Assembly (NCBI RefSeq): GCF_001952935.1
Contig: NZ_CP018319.1
Coordinates: 3,554,001 to 3,618,000, forward strand
DNA from: Pseudomonas frederiksbergensis
Lineage (GTDB): Bacteria > Pseudomonadota > Gammaproteobacteria > Pseudomonadales > Pseudomonadaceae
Reading direction: 5' to 3'
Length of the DNA: 64,000 bases
Part shown: in pieces, positions 50,730 to 61,751 of the stretch
Position numbering within the stretch: position 1 is the first letter of the stretch
How the letters are laid out: the number at the start of each line of letters is the position of its first letter
The notes under the pieces: model-generated
What the model saw: the letters and a program-made list of their open reading frames with translations, nothing else
Databases searched by the model: none
Told to the model about the DNA's origin: nothing
Position numbers and translations under genes: made by a program

Positions 50730-51632
50730 TCAATGACCTTGTTCAGCGACCGCCTTGGCCGCTTCGATCAGGCACTTGGTCAGTTCTGGCGAGGAGAACT
50801 TGGTCAGCACTGCGTTCGCGCCGGCAAGACGGGCCTTTTCGCTGTTCATCGCGCTGTCCAAAGAGGTGTGCAGCAGCACATAGAGGTGCGAGAAGTCGGG
50901 GGTTTCGCGCAGGGTTCGGGTAAATGCGTAACCGTCCATCTCCGACATTTCGATGTCCGAGACGATCAGGTTGATTTGCTGGGCCGTGCCTTGCAGGTCC
51001 AGCAGGCAGTCGATGGCTTCCTTGGCACTGCGAGCGGTGTGGCATTGCAGGCCGAGGTTGCGCAGGGTGTGCACTGATTGTTGCAACGCCACCTGGCTGT
51101 CATCGACCACCAGAATCCGCGCGTTGCCGAGTACTTCGGCGTCTTCCATGCTCAGTTCGGTCGGCGCCGTTTCGATCTGCGCCGGGGCGATGCCATGGAT
51201 CACTTTTTCGATGTCCAGCACCTGTACCAACGTGCCGTCGACCGAGGTCACGCCAGTGATGTACGAACGCACGCCGCCAGAGCCAAACGGCGGCGGACGG
51301 ATGTCGGTGGTCAGGCAGTGGACGATCTTGCTCACGGCTTGAACGTGCAAACCCTGCTTGGAGCGGCTGACATCGGTGACGATCAGGCAGCCACCGTTCG
51401 GGTCTTCCAGCGGTCGTTCGCCGATGGCACGGCTGAGGTCGATCACTGATAACGACGCGCCGCGCAAGGTGGCGATGCCTTTGACGTGGGGATGCGCCTC
51501 CGGCAGCTTGGTCAGCGGTGGGCAGGGAATGATTTCGCTGACTTTCAGCAGGTTGATCGCCATCAGCTTGCCGCTGCGCAAGGTAAACAGCAGAAGCGAA
51601 AGTGAATCTGCGCGGGCTTTGTTTGAAGACAT
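50730..51632 (-). CDS. cheV: Chemotaxis coupling protein CheV (CheW-receiver fusion)
   Basis: A 300-residue protein. The N-terminal CheW domain (about 12-155; LLLFTLRSGKLMAINLLKVSEII, IATLRGASLSVIDLSRAIG) couples receptors to CheA. The C-terminal receiver domain (172-295) has the acidic pair Asp177-Asp178, the phosphorylation site Asp226 (LIVSDIEMSEMDG), the HTS switch at 255-257 and Lys278. Phosphorylation tunes receptor adaptation. Start ATG 51632; the frame extends to 51680 without conserved sequence. The main che operon is elsewhere, as is common for cheV. Confidence 0.95.
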   Translation of the reverse strand: MSSNKARADSLSLLLFTLRSGKLMAINLLKVSEIIPCPPLTKLPEAHPHVKGIATLRGASLSVIDLSRAIGERPLEDPNGGCLIVTDVSRSKQGLHVQAVSKIVHCLTTDIRPPPFGSGGVRSYITGVTSVDGTLVQVLDIEKVIHGIAPAQIETAPTELSMEDAEVLGNARILVVDDSQVALQQSVHTLRNLGLQCHTARSAKEAIDCLLDLQGTAQQINLIVSDIEMSEMDGYAFTRTLRETPDFSHLYVLLHTSLDSAMNSEKARLAGANAVLTKFSSPELTKCLIEAAKAVAEQGH

Positions 51633-51760
51633 AAAAACCTTCTGTGGAAAAAGGTGATGGGCAGTCGCGAGGATCGCCAACAGCTATCGATGCCGGGTTA
51701 TCGACTTGTTACGGGCAGGCTTTAGGGTTATTCCCTATCCATTGGTCCAACAGCAAACCC

Positions 51761-51790
51761 TGTGGTGAGGGGGCAAGCCCCCTCGCCACA
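51761..51790. repeat. Single REP hairpin
   Basis: TGTGGTGAGGGGGC-AA-GCCCCCTCGCCACA forms a 14-bp stem with one mismatch and a two-base loop. It lies between the norR stop and the cheV start and belongs to the same TGTGGCGAGGG family as 54725-54827. It may also act as norR's 3' end. Confidence 0.75.
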
Positions 51791-51817
51791 AGGATCCCAT
51801 TCGCCACACTGATCGGG

Positions 51818-53368
51818 TTACTTCATGCCCAGGCGTTTGGCCATCCTTCCAAGATTCGCCCGATCCAAGCCTAGCTCACGCGCTGCGCTTGCCCAATTGT
51901 TATGGTGCCGTTCCAGGCAGGCGTTGATCAGTCGACGCTGATAATCCTCGGTCGCCGCCCGCAAGTCTCCCGAGACCAAAGCCGCAGGGCTGGCAGGGAC
52001 CGGCTCGGTTGCCAGCTCAACGCTGCCATTGGGCAAATCCAGATCCGCCGCGCTCAAACTCAGAATCTTCGGCCGTTCCTTGCAGTTACCCAACGCCTTC
52101 AAGGCACTGCGGCCAATCAAGTGTTCCAGCTCCCGCACATTGCCCGGCCATGTATAGGCCAGCAATGCCGCCTGCGCATCGCTGGTCAGCCGCAGGCTGT
52201 TGAGGCCCATGCGCGAGCGGTTTTGCTCCAGGAAGTAGCCGCTGAGCAGCAGCACATCCCGCCCACGGTCACGCAACGCTGGCACCAGCAGCGGATAAAC
52301 GCTCAGACGGTGATAGAAGTCGGCGCGGTAGCGGCCGCTGCGCACTTCCTCGGCCAGGTCGCGGTTGGTCGCGGCGATCAGTCGTACGTCGACCAGATGC
52401 TCTTTATCCGACCCCAATCGCTGCAGCTGACCGCTTTGCAGGACGCGCAGCAATTTGGCCTGGACGGTCAGGGACAGCTCACCGACTTCATCGAGAAACA
52501 GCGTGCCGCCATTGGCCAGTTCAAACTTGCCGCGCCGATCGTTCATCGCGCCGGTGAAGGCGCCGCGAACGTGGCCGAACAATTCGCTCTCCACCAGTGT
52601 GTCCGGCAGCGCGGCGCAGTTGAGGCTGATGATCGGCTTGTCAGCCCGGGGCGATGCGGCGTGGATGGCTTGGGCGACCAGTTCCTTGCCGACTCCGGTT
52701 TCGCCGGTGATCAGCACGGTAAGGTCGCTGCCGCCCACCAGATTGATTTCTTCCACCAACCGTTTGTGGGCCTTGCTCTGGCCAATCATCTCGCGGTTCT
52801 GCTGGCCGCTGGCCTGTCGGTAAACCTCGGCACGCTGATGTTCGTCTTCGACACGATTGGCCAGGCGTTCGATGCGCTCGGCGGCGTTGACGGTGGCGGC
52901 GGCGAGGCTGGCGAAAGCTTCCAGGGCGTCCAGTTCGATCGGTTCGAAGCGCTCCGGATCGAGGGCGTCGAGGGTCAGCAAACCCCACGGACGCTCATCG
53001 ATAAACAGCGGGCAACCCATGCAATCGTGGACTTCCAGATGCTCATCGAGGCCATCGACCAATCCGTCGTAAGGGTCGGGCAGGTCGCTGTCGGCGGCAA
53101 AACGGGTCGGGCCGTGGCTGCTGAGCAGCGCTTCGAAACGCGGGTGTTCGCTGACTTTGAAGCGTCGGCCGAGGGTGTCGGTGCTCAACCCGTCGACGGC
53201 CAGTGGCACCAGCCATTCGCCATCAAGTCGCAGCAGGGCGGCGGCATCGCACGGGAGCAAGGCGCGCATGGCTTCGAGCAAGCGTCGATAGCGCTCGCCT
53301 TCAGGGAGTTCGCGGGACAGGTCAGCGACCAGTGGCAGCAGGGTGGTGAGCAAGGCTTTTGCAGTCAT
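51818..53368 (-). CDS. norR: Nitric-oxide-responsive sigma-54 activator NorR (FhpR type)
   Basis: A 516-residue enhancer-binding protein. The N-terminal GAF domain (about 20-165), which in NorR holds a non-heme iron that binds NO, includes [10 protein letters not shown] and DCMGCPLF. The AAA+ domain has Walker A GETGVGKE (222-229) and the sigma-54-contacting GAFTGA loop (269-274). A Fis-type helix-turn-helix ends the protein ([27 protein letters not shown]). It diverges from hmp, and three NorR-type boxes lie between them, one overlapping its own start codon (autoregulation is likely). In P. aeruginosa the equivalent pair is fhpR-fhp. Confidence 0.96.
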   Translation of the reverse strand: MTAKALLTTLLPLVADLSRELPEGERYRRLLEAMRALLPCDAAALLRLDGEWLVPLAVDGLSTDTLGRRFKVSEHPRFEALLSSHGPTRFAADSDLPDPYDGLVDGLDEHLEVHDCMGCPLFIDERPWGLLTLDALDPERFEPIELDALEAFASLAAATVNAAERIERLANRVEDEHQRAEVYRQASGQQNREMIGQSKAHKRLVEEINLVGGSDLTVLITGETGVGKELVAQAIHAASPRADKPIISLNCAALPDTLVESELFGHVRGAFTGAMNDRRGKFELANGGTLFLDEVGELSLTVQAKLLRVLQSGQLQRLGSDKEHLVDVRLIAATNRDLAEEVRSGRYRADFYHRLSVYPLLVPALRDRGRDVLLLSGYFLEQNRSRMGLNSLRLTSDAQAALLAYTWPGNVRELEHLIGRSALKALGNCKERPKILSLSAADLDLPNGSVELATEPVPASPAALVSGDLRAATEDYQRRLINACLERHHNNWASAARELGLDRANLGRMAKRLGMK

Positions 53369-53419
53369 AGTGACTCCGTGTAGTCGGTATGACTATAAGT
53401 CAGGGTGTGTCGATATGAC
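53364..53419. promoter_or_regulatory. Three NorR binding boxes (GT-N7-AC)
   Basis: GTCATAGTGAC (53364-53374), GTCGGTATGAC (53383-53393) and GTCGATATGAC (53409-53419) all fit the NorR consensus GT-N7-AC and share GTCRNTATGAC-like dyad symmetry. The first covers the norR start codon. Three sites upstream of a sigma-54 promoter is the arrangement known from E. coli norVW. Confidence 0.8.
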
Positions 53420-53460
53420 TATCAAGAATTTAACTTGTTGATTTATAGGGTTTTAATTTT

Positions 53461-53476
53461 TGGCACGAAAACTGAT
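53461..53476 (+). promoter_or_regulatory. Probable sigma-54 promoter of hmp
   Basis: TGGCACGAAAACTGAT matches the -24 element TGGCAC, with a poorer -12 element (GA in place of GC at the standard 10-base distance from GG). It lies 49 bases before the hmp start and 40-100 bases after the NorR boxes, as required for enhancer activation. Confidence 0.55.
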
Positions 53477-53524
53477 AGCTATAAGGCAAACAGTTAGCAA
53501 TCCAAGTAGTTCAGGAGTCGCCTT

Positions 53525-54706
53525 ATGCTTAGCGTTCAAGACCGTGCAATCGTCAAATCCACTGTGCCCTTGCTGGAAAGCGGTGGCGAAGCATTGATCA
53601 CCCATTTCTACCGCATGATGCTGTCCGAGTACCCGGAAGTTCGCCCGCTGTTCAACCAGGCCCACCAGGCCAGCGGTGATCAGCCGCGTGCCCTGGCCAA
53701 CGGTGTCTTGATGTATGCGCGGCACATCGATCAGCTCGACCAGTTGGGCGACCTGGTGGCCAAGATCATCAACAAGCACGTGGCCCTGCAAATCCTTCCG
53801 GAACATTACCCTATTGTCGGTTCATGCCTGCTGCGAGCCATCTCTGAAGTGCTGGGTGAAGAGATCGCCACACCTGAAGTAATGGCTGCCTGGGGGGCTG
53901 CTTACGGTCAATTGGCCGACATCCTGATCGGCGCCGAAACCAGCATCTATGACCAGAAGGAGCAGGCACCGGGCGGCTGGCGCGGGGCGCGGGAATTCAT
54001 CGTGGTGGCCAAGATCGACGAAAGCGAGGAAATCACCTCGTTCTACTTTGAACCGGCCGACAAAGGCCCGATTCTGGCGGCAGAGCCAGGCCAGTACATC
54101 GGCATGAAACTGATCCTCGATGGCGAAGAAATTCGTCGTAACTACTCGCTGTCGGCCTTGACCAACAAGGGCCAGTACCGGATCAGCGTCAAACGTGAAA
54201 CCGGTGGCCGCGCCTCCAACCACCTGCACGATCATTTGCATGTGGGCTCCAGCATCCAGTTGTTCCCGCCATCGGGCGAATTCACTCTGACCGACAGCGA
54301 CAAACCGCTGGTGCTGATCAGCGGCGGCGTCGGCATCACTCCGACCCTGGCAATGCTCGAAGCGGCGCTGGCGACCGAACGGCCGGTGCACTTTATCCAC
54401 TGCGCACGTAACGGTAGCGTTCACGCCTTCCGCGACTGGATCGATGGCTTGGCCGAGCGTCATCCGCAACTCAAACGCTTTTATTGCTACGACGAAGATG
54501 ACGGCGTGAGCCCGGCTGCGGACAAGGTTGGGTTGTTGAGTCAGGAGCAACTGGGCGAGTGGTTGCCGCAGCAGCGCGATCTGGACGCGTACTTCCTCGG
54601 CCCTAAAGGCTTCATGGCGGCGGTGAAGCGTCACCTGAAAGCGTTGGGTGTACCGGAGAAGCAAAGCCGTTACGAGTTCTTCGGGCCGGCGTCGGTTCTG
54701 GAGTAA
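53525..54706 (+). CDS. hmp: Flavohemoglobin, NO dioxygenase
   Basis: A 393-residue NO-detoxifying enzyme (NO + O2 to nitrate). The globin domain (1-137) has the proximal heme His85 (NKHVALQI) and Tyr29 in the distal pocket. The FAD domain has RRNYSLSAL, and the NAD domain has LISGGVGITPTLAMLEAAL and FLGPKGFMAAVKRHLKALGV. Called fhp in P. aeruginosa. Divergent from its activator norR, with the promoter and boxes between them. Confidence 0.97.
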   Translation: MLSVQDRAIVKSTVPLLESGGEALITHFYRMMLSEYPEVRPLFNQAHQASGDQPRALANGVLMYARHIDQLDQLGDLVAKIINKHVALQILPEHYPIVGSCLLRAISEVLGEEIATPEVMAAWGAAYGQLADILIGAETSIYDQKEQAPGGWRGAREFIVVAKIDESEEITSFYFEPADKGPILAAEPGQYIGMKLILDGEEIRRNYSLSALTNKGQYRISVKRETGGRASNHLHDHLHVGSSIQLFPPSGEFTLTDSDKPLVLISGGVGITPTLAMLEAALATERPVHFIHCARNGSVHAFRDWIDGLAERHPQLKRFYCYDEDDGVSPAADKVGLLSQEQLGEWLPQQRDLDAYFLGPKGFMAAVKRHLKALGVPEKQSRYEFFGPASVLE

Positions 54707-54724
54707 CCACTAAAGCGAGAAACC

Positions 54725-54827
54725 TGTGGCGAGGGAGCTTGCTCCCGCTGGGCCGGGAACCGGCCCCGCTCTACCTGAAAAGAAGGGACTGCTGCGCAGT
54801 CCAGCGGGAGCAAGCTCCCTCGCCACA
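54725..54827. repeat. REPIN with perfect 26-bp arms
   Basis: 54725-54750 and 54802-54827 are perfect inverted copies (core GGCGAGGGAGCTTGCTCCCG). The spacer holds smaller palindromes (GCCGGGAACCGGC about 54752-54764; GACTGCTGCGCAGTC about 54787-54801). It fills the gap between convergent hmp and dauR and probably terminates both. Confidence 0.88.
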
Positions 54828-54828
54828 A

Positions 54829-55485
54829 TTAGCCCTTCAATTCCTTCAAATGTTTGTACACCGTTGCCCGCCCCATGTTCAGCACGTTCGCCACATAGTT
54901 GGAGGCGCTTTTGCCTTTGAAGGCGCCTTCGGCGTGCAGTGCCAGCACCAGTTCGCGCTTATGGTCACGGGTCAGCAGGTTCAGGCTCAGCTGACGCTCG
55001 CGCAGCCAGGCGTGCAGGAACGTGTTGATCCGCTCCTGCCAGTCATCGCGAAACAGCGAATCGGGCTGCGGAATCAATTTGCTCGGTGACAGGAACAGAT
55101 CCAGCGCCGCCTTGGCATTTTCGAACAACGAAATATTCAGGTTAATGCACAGCACCGCCAGCGGACGACCTTCGCTGTCGCGCAGGACACTGCTCAGGCT
55201 GCGAATCTTCTGGCCATCCCAATTGAGCTTTTCGTACGGCCCGATGTTTCGTTCGCTGATCTCCTCGCTGAGCATGTCCTCCAGCGACGAGTCGTCACCG
55301 ATTTCCCGTTTGGACAGGTTGTTGGCGATGTAGTCGACCTTCTGCGTGCGCAGGTCGTGCAGCACCACCTCGGCGTGCGGAAAGAACAATGTGGCGATGG
55401 CATCGGCGATCGCGCGGAAATTGTCCAGCGGCGAACTCTTCAATGCAGAGTCGTTACCGACTGGTTCTTGTTCTTGGGCGTTCAT
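54829..55485 (-). CDS. dauR: YheO-family transcriptional regulator DauR
   Basis: A 218-residue regulator with an N-terminal PAS-like YheO domain (about 20-130; FFPHAEVVLHDLRTQKVDYIANNLSKREIGDDSSLEDM, LAVLCINLNISLFENA) and a C-terminal helix-turn-helix (about 165-216; VALHAEGAFKGKSASNYVANVLNMGRATVYKHLKELKG, read LALHAEG...). It follows dauB and dauA in the same direction, matching the dauBAR operon of P. aeruginosa, where DauR represses the operon and D-arginine relieves repression. The gap to dauA is 92 bases. Confidence 0.93.
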   Translation of the reverse strand: MNAQEQEPVGNDSALKSSPLDNFRAIADAIATLFFPHAEVVLHDLRTQKVDYIANNLSKREIGDDSSLEDMLSEEISERNIGPYEKLNWDGQKIRSLSSVLRDSEGRPLAVLCINLNISLFENAKAALDLFLSPSKLIPQPDSLFRDDWQERINTFLHAWLRERQLSLNLLTRDHKRELVLALHAEGAFKGKSASNYVANVLNMGRATVYKHLKELKG

Positions 55486-55577
55486 AGAGTGGAGCTCCGG
55501 ACAGCATCAGCGCCCCGTCAAAAAAGGGCGCTGGAAGTTTGCCGCAATCGTGTCGACACGTCACCTGCGTCCGAAAG

Positions 55578-56841
<1,264 letters not shown>

Positions 56842-56862
56842 GGGTTTGTGGTGTTTGTGGTG

Positions 56863-57810
56863 TTAGTGCTGTAGGCGGTAGATGGCATTGGCCAGTGCGA
56901 TGTCTTCCAGGCCCAGGCCAATGGAGCGGAAGAACACATGACGGTCGTAGCCAGGGCGCTGGACTTTTTCGCTGAGCAGGTCGGGCAAGTCGCCGATGAT
57001 CGCGTTTTTGTCCCAGCCATATTGTTCACCGGCAATCAGCATCTCGCCGGCCGAGCCCGGGGTGGTCAGGCGATAGTCGCAGAACACTTGCATGCCATTG
57101 AGGCTCTGCGGCGGCACCTCGTGGGCACGCGGTGCGTTGGTACTGATGGAGGTGATCAGCGCCGGTTTGCTCAAGCTCGACGGGTCGATCACCGGGCCTG
57201 CGGACGAGGTGCAGAGCATGATCACGTCGGCGTCTTGAACCGCTGCTTCAAGACTGTCGAGGATGCTCAGGCGCGGATCGAGGCGTTTGAGCTGCGCCAA
57301 TTCTTCGGGACTCTTGTCGCTCAGGCTCGGCGAGTAGAGGCTGATGCTCTGCCAGTCGCGCAGGCCTTTGACGTAGTGCACGTGCGCCTGGGCGACCTTG
57401 CCGCTGCCGATGATCGCCAGGCGCTGCGCCTTCAGCGGGGCGAGGGCGTCGACCGCCACGGCGGTGGTTGCGGCGGTGCGTGCCGTGGTCAGTTCACCGG
57501 CATCGCAGAGCAACAGCGGCTGGCCGGTTTGCATCGACATCAACAGCGTCCAGGCGGTCACCAGCGGGCCTTGTTCACGCACGATGTACGGCGAGGTCTT
57601 GACCCCGTAAACGCCGTCTTCGGCCAGCACGCCCAGGTAGTTGATGAAGTCGCCAGCGCCCTGGGGAAACTCCACCAGTTGCTGCGCCGGTTGTACGGCT
57701 TGGCCGGCGGCCAGGTCGCGGAACAGCTTGCGCAGGATCTGCGGCACGTCGACCTGCGCCAGCAGCTCGCGAACTTGAGGTTGGGTGATCACGTAAGGCG
57801 TACTGGGCAT
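56863..57810 (-). CDS. dauB: NAD(P)-dependent L-arginine-forming dehydrogenase DauB (ornithine cyclodeaminase/mu-crystallin family)
   Basis: A 315-residue protein. It has EFPQGAGDFINYLGVLAEDGVYGVKTSPYI, TAARTAATTAVAVDALAP, the Rossmann motif RLAIIGSGKVAQAHVHYVKGL and SAGEMLIAGEQYGWDKNAIIGDLPDLLSEKV. DauB reduces 2-ketoarginine with ammonia to L-arginine, completing D-to-L conversion with DauA. Start ATG 57810 has CGGAG upstream. It is the first gene of dauB-dauA-dauR, as in P. aeruginosa, downstream of rhlB in the same orientation but with an intervening terminator and its own promoter. Confidence 0.94.
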   Translation of the reverse strand: MPSTPYVITQPQVRELLAQVDVPQILRKLFRDLAAGQAVQPAQQLVEFPQGAGDFINYLGVLAEDGVYGVKTSPYIVREQGPLVTAWTLLMSMQTGQPLLLCDAGELTTARTAATTAVAVDALAPLKAQRLAIIGSGKVAQAHVHYVKGLRDWQSISLYSPSLSDKSPEELAQLKRLDPRLSILDSLEAAVQDADVIMLCTSSAGPVIDPSSLSKPALITSISTNAPRAHEVPPQSLNGMQVFCDYRLTTPGSAGEMLIAGEQYGWDKNAIIGDLPDLLSEKVQRPGYDRHVFFRSIGLGLEDIALANAIYRLQH

Positions 57811-57836
57811 GGTCGGCTCCGAGAGCTGAAAGTAAA

Positions 57837-57875
57837 CTAATTTGTCTATTATGGACATTTAGTTGTCGCGAGCAA
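57837..57875 (-). promoter_or_regulatory. dauBAR promoter with overlapping operator palindrome
   Basis: On the minus strand, TTGCTC (57870-57875), 16 bases, CATAAT (57848-57853). The dyad CTAAATGTC...GACAAATTAG spans 57837-57862 and covers the -10. That is the position expected for a repressor such as DauR; the direct link to DauR is inference. The -35 lies in a REP half-like sequence (GCTTGCTCGCGA). Confidence 0.6.
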
Positions 57876-57896
57876 GCCTGTTGAAAAAACTGGACG

Positions 57897-57927
57897 AAAA
57901 AAAAGCGCAGTCCGTTTCCGGCTGCGC
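57897..57927 (-). terminator. Terminator of rhlB
   Basis: Stem GCGCAG/CTGCGC (57905-57910 with 57922-57927), extended by CCG/CGG past a one-base bulge, followed on the minus strand by T8. Confidence 0.85.
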
Positions 57928-57947
57928 CTCTTTTAGTGCGACCCGCG

Positions 57948-59435
57948 TTACGGGCGCTTGCGCTCAACCGCTCGCAGCAGATGCGTCGGTGGCGTTTCGC
58001 AGCTGATCTTGCGACCCAGCAGCGCCTCGATGGACGGTAGCTGGTAGGAGTCGTCTTCACCGGCAAAACTGATGGACACGCCATCGGCGCCGGCACGACC
58101 GGTACGACCGATGCGATGCACGTAGTCGTCCGGGACTTCCGGCAGGGTGAAGTTGATCACGTGGCTGATACCGTCGATGTGAATGCCGCGACCAGCCACA
58201 TCGGTGGCGACCAGGACGCGGATCTTGCCTTCGCGGAAACCTTCCAGGGTCTTGATGCGCTTGTGCTGCGGCACGTCGCCGGACAGTTGCGCGGCGTTGA
58301 CGCCATCGCGCACCAGGCGTTCTTCGATGCGCCGCACTTCATCCTTGCGGTTGGCGAACACCATCACCCGCTCCCAACCGTTGTCGTTGATCAGGTTGTA
58401 GAGCAGTTTGTATTTGTCGGCACCGGCGACCGCGTAGATGTGCTGCTCGACGTTTTCGCTGGCCACGTTCTGCGACTCGATCTCGACGATCGACGGGTCG
58501 GTGGTCCATTGCTTGGCGAGGTTCATCACGTCTTCGGTGAAGGTCGCGGAGAACAGCAGCGTCTGACGCTCGTTCTTCGGCGGAGTCTGGCGAATGATCT
58601 GACGCACTTGTGGGATGAAACCCATATCGAGCATCCGGTCGGCTTCGTCCAGGACCATGACTTCGACCATGTCCAGGTGCACGTCGCCGCGCTGGTTGAA
58701 GTCCAGCAGACGGCCCGGTGTGGCGACGAGGATGTCGCAGTGACGGGCTTCGAGGTGCTTGAGCTGCTTGTCGAAGTCCATGCCGCCGACGAACGTCATG
58801 ACGTTGAGGCCGGTGTACTTGGTCAGGTCGGCCGCGTCCTTGGCGATCTGCACCACCAGTTCCCGGGTCGGCGCGATGATCAGTGCCCGCGGCTCACCCA
58901 TGTAACGCTCTTTCGGCGGTGGGGTTTGCAGCAGCTGGGTGATGATCGAAATCAGAAAGGCAGCGGTTTTGCCGGTGCCGGTCTGGGCGCGACCGATGGC
59001 ATCTTTGCCGGCCAGGGTGAAGCCGAGGACTTGTGCCTGGATCGGCGTGCAATACGGGAAGCCCAGGTCCTGGATGGCATGCATCAGTTCGGGGGCGAGT
59101 TTGAAATCGTGGAAACGGGTTTTGCCTTCCTGGGGTTCGACGGCGAAGTCTTCGAGTTTCCAGGGGATGACCGGTGCTTTGGGCTTGGGTTCGCGACGCG
59201 GTCGGGCAGGTTTCGCAGCTTCGTTGCCCGGTTCTTCAGAGGCCTGGGCCTCAACGGGTTGGACGGCCGGTGTGGTGATCGGCTCGTGCTTCGGTACCGC
59301 TACGGTGGCGGTCCGGCCAGACTGACTACCGTCGGTGCGGTGGCTGGGATGGTGAGACGGAGCGCTGGAGACTGGCGCGAGCTGCTCAGTCTCGCTTTTA
59401 CCGAACATTTTCTTGAGTGCTTTGAGCACGGTCAT
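57948..59435 (-). CDS. rhlB: ATP-dependent RNA helicase RhlB
   Basis: A 495-residue DEAD-box helicase. A variable charged N-terminal tail (about 1-105) is followed by the Q motif, [11 protein letters not shown] (motif I), [13 protein letters not shown] (Ia), [13 protein letters not shown] (II), [10 protein letters not shown] (III), [14 protein letters not shown] (V) and [13 protein letters not shown] (VI). RhlB unwinds RNA for the RNase E degradosome. The extended N-terminus is typical of Pseudomonas. The neighbours dauBAR and the esterase match the P. aeruginosa order. Confidence 0.95.
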   Translation of the reverse strand: MTVLKALKKMFGKSETEQLAPVSSAPSHHPSHRTDGSQSGRTATVAVPKHEPITTPAVQPVEAQASEEPGNEAAKPARPRREPKPKAPVIPWKLEDFAVEPQEGKTRFHDFKLAPELMHAIQDLGFPYCTPIQAQVLGFTLAGKDAIGRAQTGTGKTAAFLISIITQLLQTPPPKERYMGEPRALIIAPTRELVVQIAKDAADLTKYTGLNVMTFVGGMDFDKQLKHLEARHCDILVATPGRLLDFNQRGDVHLDMVEVMVLDEADRMLDMGFIPQVRQIIRQTPPKNERQTLLFSATFTEDVMNLAKQWTTDPSIVEIESQNVASENVEQHIYAVAGADKYKLLYNLINDNGWERVMVFANRKDEVRRIEERLVRDGVNAAQLSGDVPQHKRIKTLEGFREGKIRVLVATDVAGRGIHIDGISHVINFTLPEVPDDYVHRIGRTGRAGADGVSISFAGEDDSYQLPSIEALLGRKISCETPPTHLLRAVERKRP

Positions 59436-59533
59436 CTCATCGATTGGTTAAGGAATATACGCCGGCCAGTGTAATGCAAGAATCGGGCGCGGCGTAGGGG
59501 GATGGATCAATGGGTTGCTTTTCACATAAACAG

Positions 59534-60657
<1,124 letters not shown>

Positions 60658-61686
60658 ATGAAGATGTTGAAATCCACCCTGGCTATCGTGACTGCAGCCG
60701 CAGTACTCGGTGTCAGTGGGTTCGCTCAGGCGGGTGCAACCCTGGATGCAGTGCAGAAGAAAGGTTTCGTACAGTGCGGCGTAAGTGATGGTCTGCCGGG
60801 CTTCTCGGTTCCAGACTCGACTGGCAAGATCATCGGCATCGATGCCGACGTCTGCCGCGCTGTGGCCGCTGCCGTATTCGGCGATGCGACCAAGGTCAAA
60901 TTCAGCCAGTTGAACGCCAAAGAGCGCTTCACCGCGCTGCAGTCCGGCGAAATCGACGTGCTGTCGCGTAACACCACCTGGACCAGCTCCCGCGATTCGG
61001 GCATGGGCCTGGTGTTTGCCGGCGTGACGTACTACGACGGCATCGGCTTCCTGGTGAACAACAAGCTGGGCGTGAAGAGCGCTAAAGAGCTCGACGGCGC
61101 CACCATCTGCATTCAAGCCGGTACCACGACCGAGCTGAACGTTTCCGATTACTTCCGCGGTAACGGTCTGAAATACACCCCGATCACCTTCGACACCTCC
61201 GATGAAAGCGCCAAGTCGCTGGAATCCGGTCGTTGCGACGTGCTGACCTCCGACAAATCCCAGCTCTACGCACAACGCAGCAAGCTGGCGACCCCGACCG
61301 ACTACGTCGTTCTGCCGGAAACCATCTCCAAGGAGCCTCTGGGCCCGGTCGTGCGTAAAGGCGACGAAGAGTGGTTCAGCATCGTCAAGTGGACCCTGTT
61401 CGCGATGCTCAACGCTGAAGAAATGGGTATCACCCAGAAAAACGTTGAAGCTGAAGCCAAAGCCACCAAGAACCCGGACGTTGCTCGTCTGCTGGGCGCT
61501 GACGGTGAATACGGCAAAGACCTGAAAGTGAAGAAAGACTGGGTCGTGCAGATCGTCAAGCAAGTGGGTAACTACGGTGAAGTGTTCGAGAAAAACCTCG
61601 GCAAGAGCACGCCACTGGCCATCGACCGCGGGCTGAACGCTCTGTGGAACAACGGCGGCATTCAATACGCACCACCAGTGCGCTGA
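60658..61686 (+). CDS. aapJ: General L-amino-acid ABC transporter, periplasmic binding protein AapJ
   Basis: A 342-residue family-3 solute-binding protein with a signal peptide (MKMLKSTLAIVTAAAVLGVSGFAQA). The mature protein has QKKGFVQCGVSDGLPGFSVPDSTGKIIGIDADVCRAVAAAVFGD, SRNTTWTSSRDSGMGLVFAGVTYYDG, and ends DRGLNALWNNGGIQYAPPVR, closely matching AapJ/BztA. It captures a broad range of L-amino acids for the AapQMP system. A strong inverted repeat separates it from aapQ. Confidence 0.95.
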   Translation: MKMLKSTLAIVTAAAVLGVSGFAQAGATLDAVQKKGFVQCGVSDGLPGFSVPDSTGKIIGIDADVCRAVAAAVFGDATKVKFSQLNAKERFTALQSGEIDVLSRNTTWTSSRDSGMGLVFAGVTYYDGIGFLVNNKLGVKSAKELDGATICIQAGTTTELNVSDYFRGNGLKYTPITFDTSDESAKSLESGRCDVLTSDKSQLYAQRSKLATPTDYVVLPETISKEPLGPVVRKGDEEWFSIVKWTLFAMLNAEEMGITQKNVEAEAKATKNPDVARLLGADGEYGKDLKVKKDWVVQIVKQVGNYGEVFEKNLGKSTPLAIDRGLNALWNNGGIQYAPPVR

Positions 61687-61693
61687 TGGTTCT

Positions 61694-61722
61694 ATCACCC
61701 GGTGGGCCAACCACCGGGTGAT
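61694..61722 (+). other. Intercistronic hairpin between aapJ and aapQ
   Basis: A perfect 12-bp stem (61694-61705 with 61711-61722, ATCACCCGGTGG/CCACCGGGTGAT) with a 5-base loop and no T run. Such structures after a binding-protein gene usually protect its mRNA or partially stop transcription, giving more AapJ than permease. Confidence 0.7.
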
Positions 61723-61751
61723 GTTCTGTTCCATTCTTTGCGGGGCACTTC

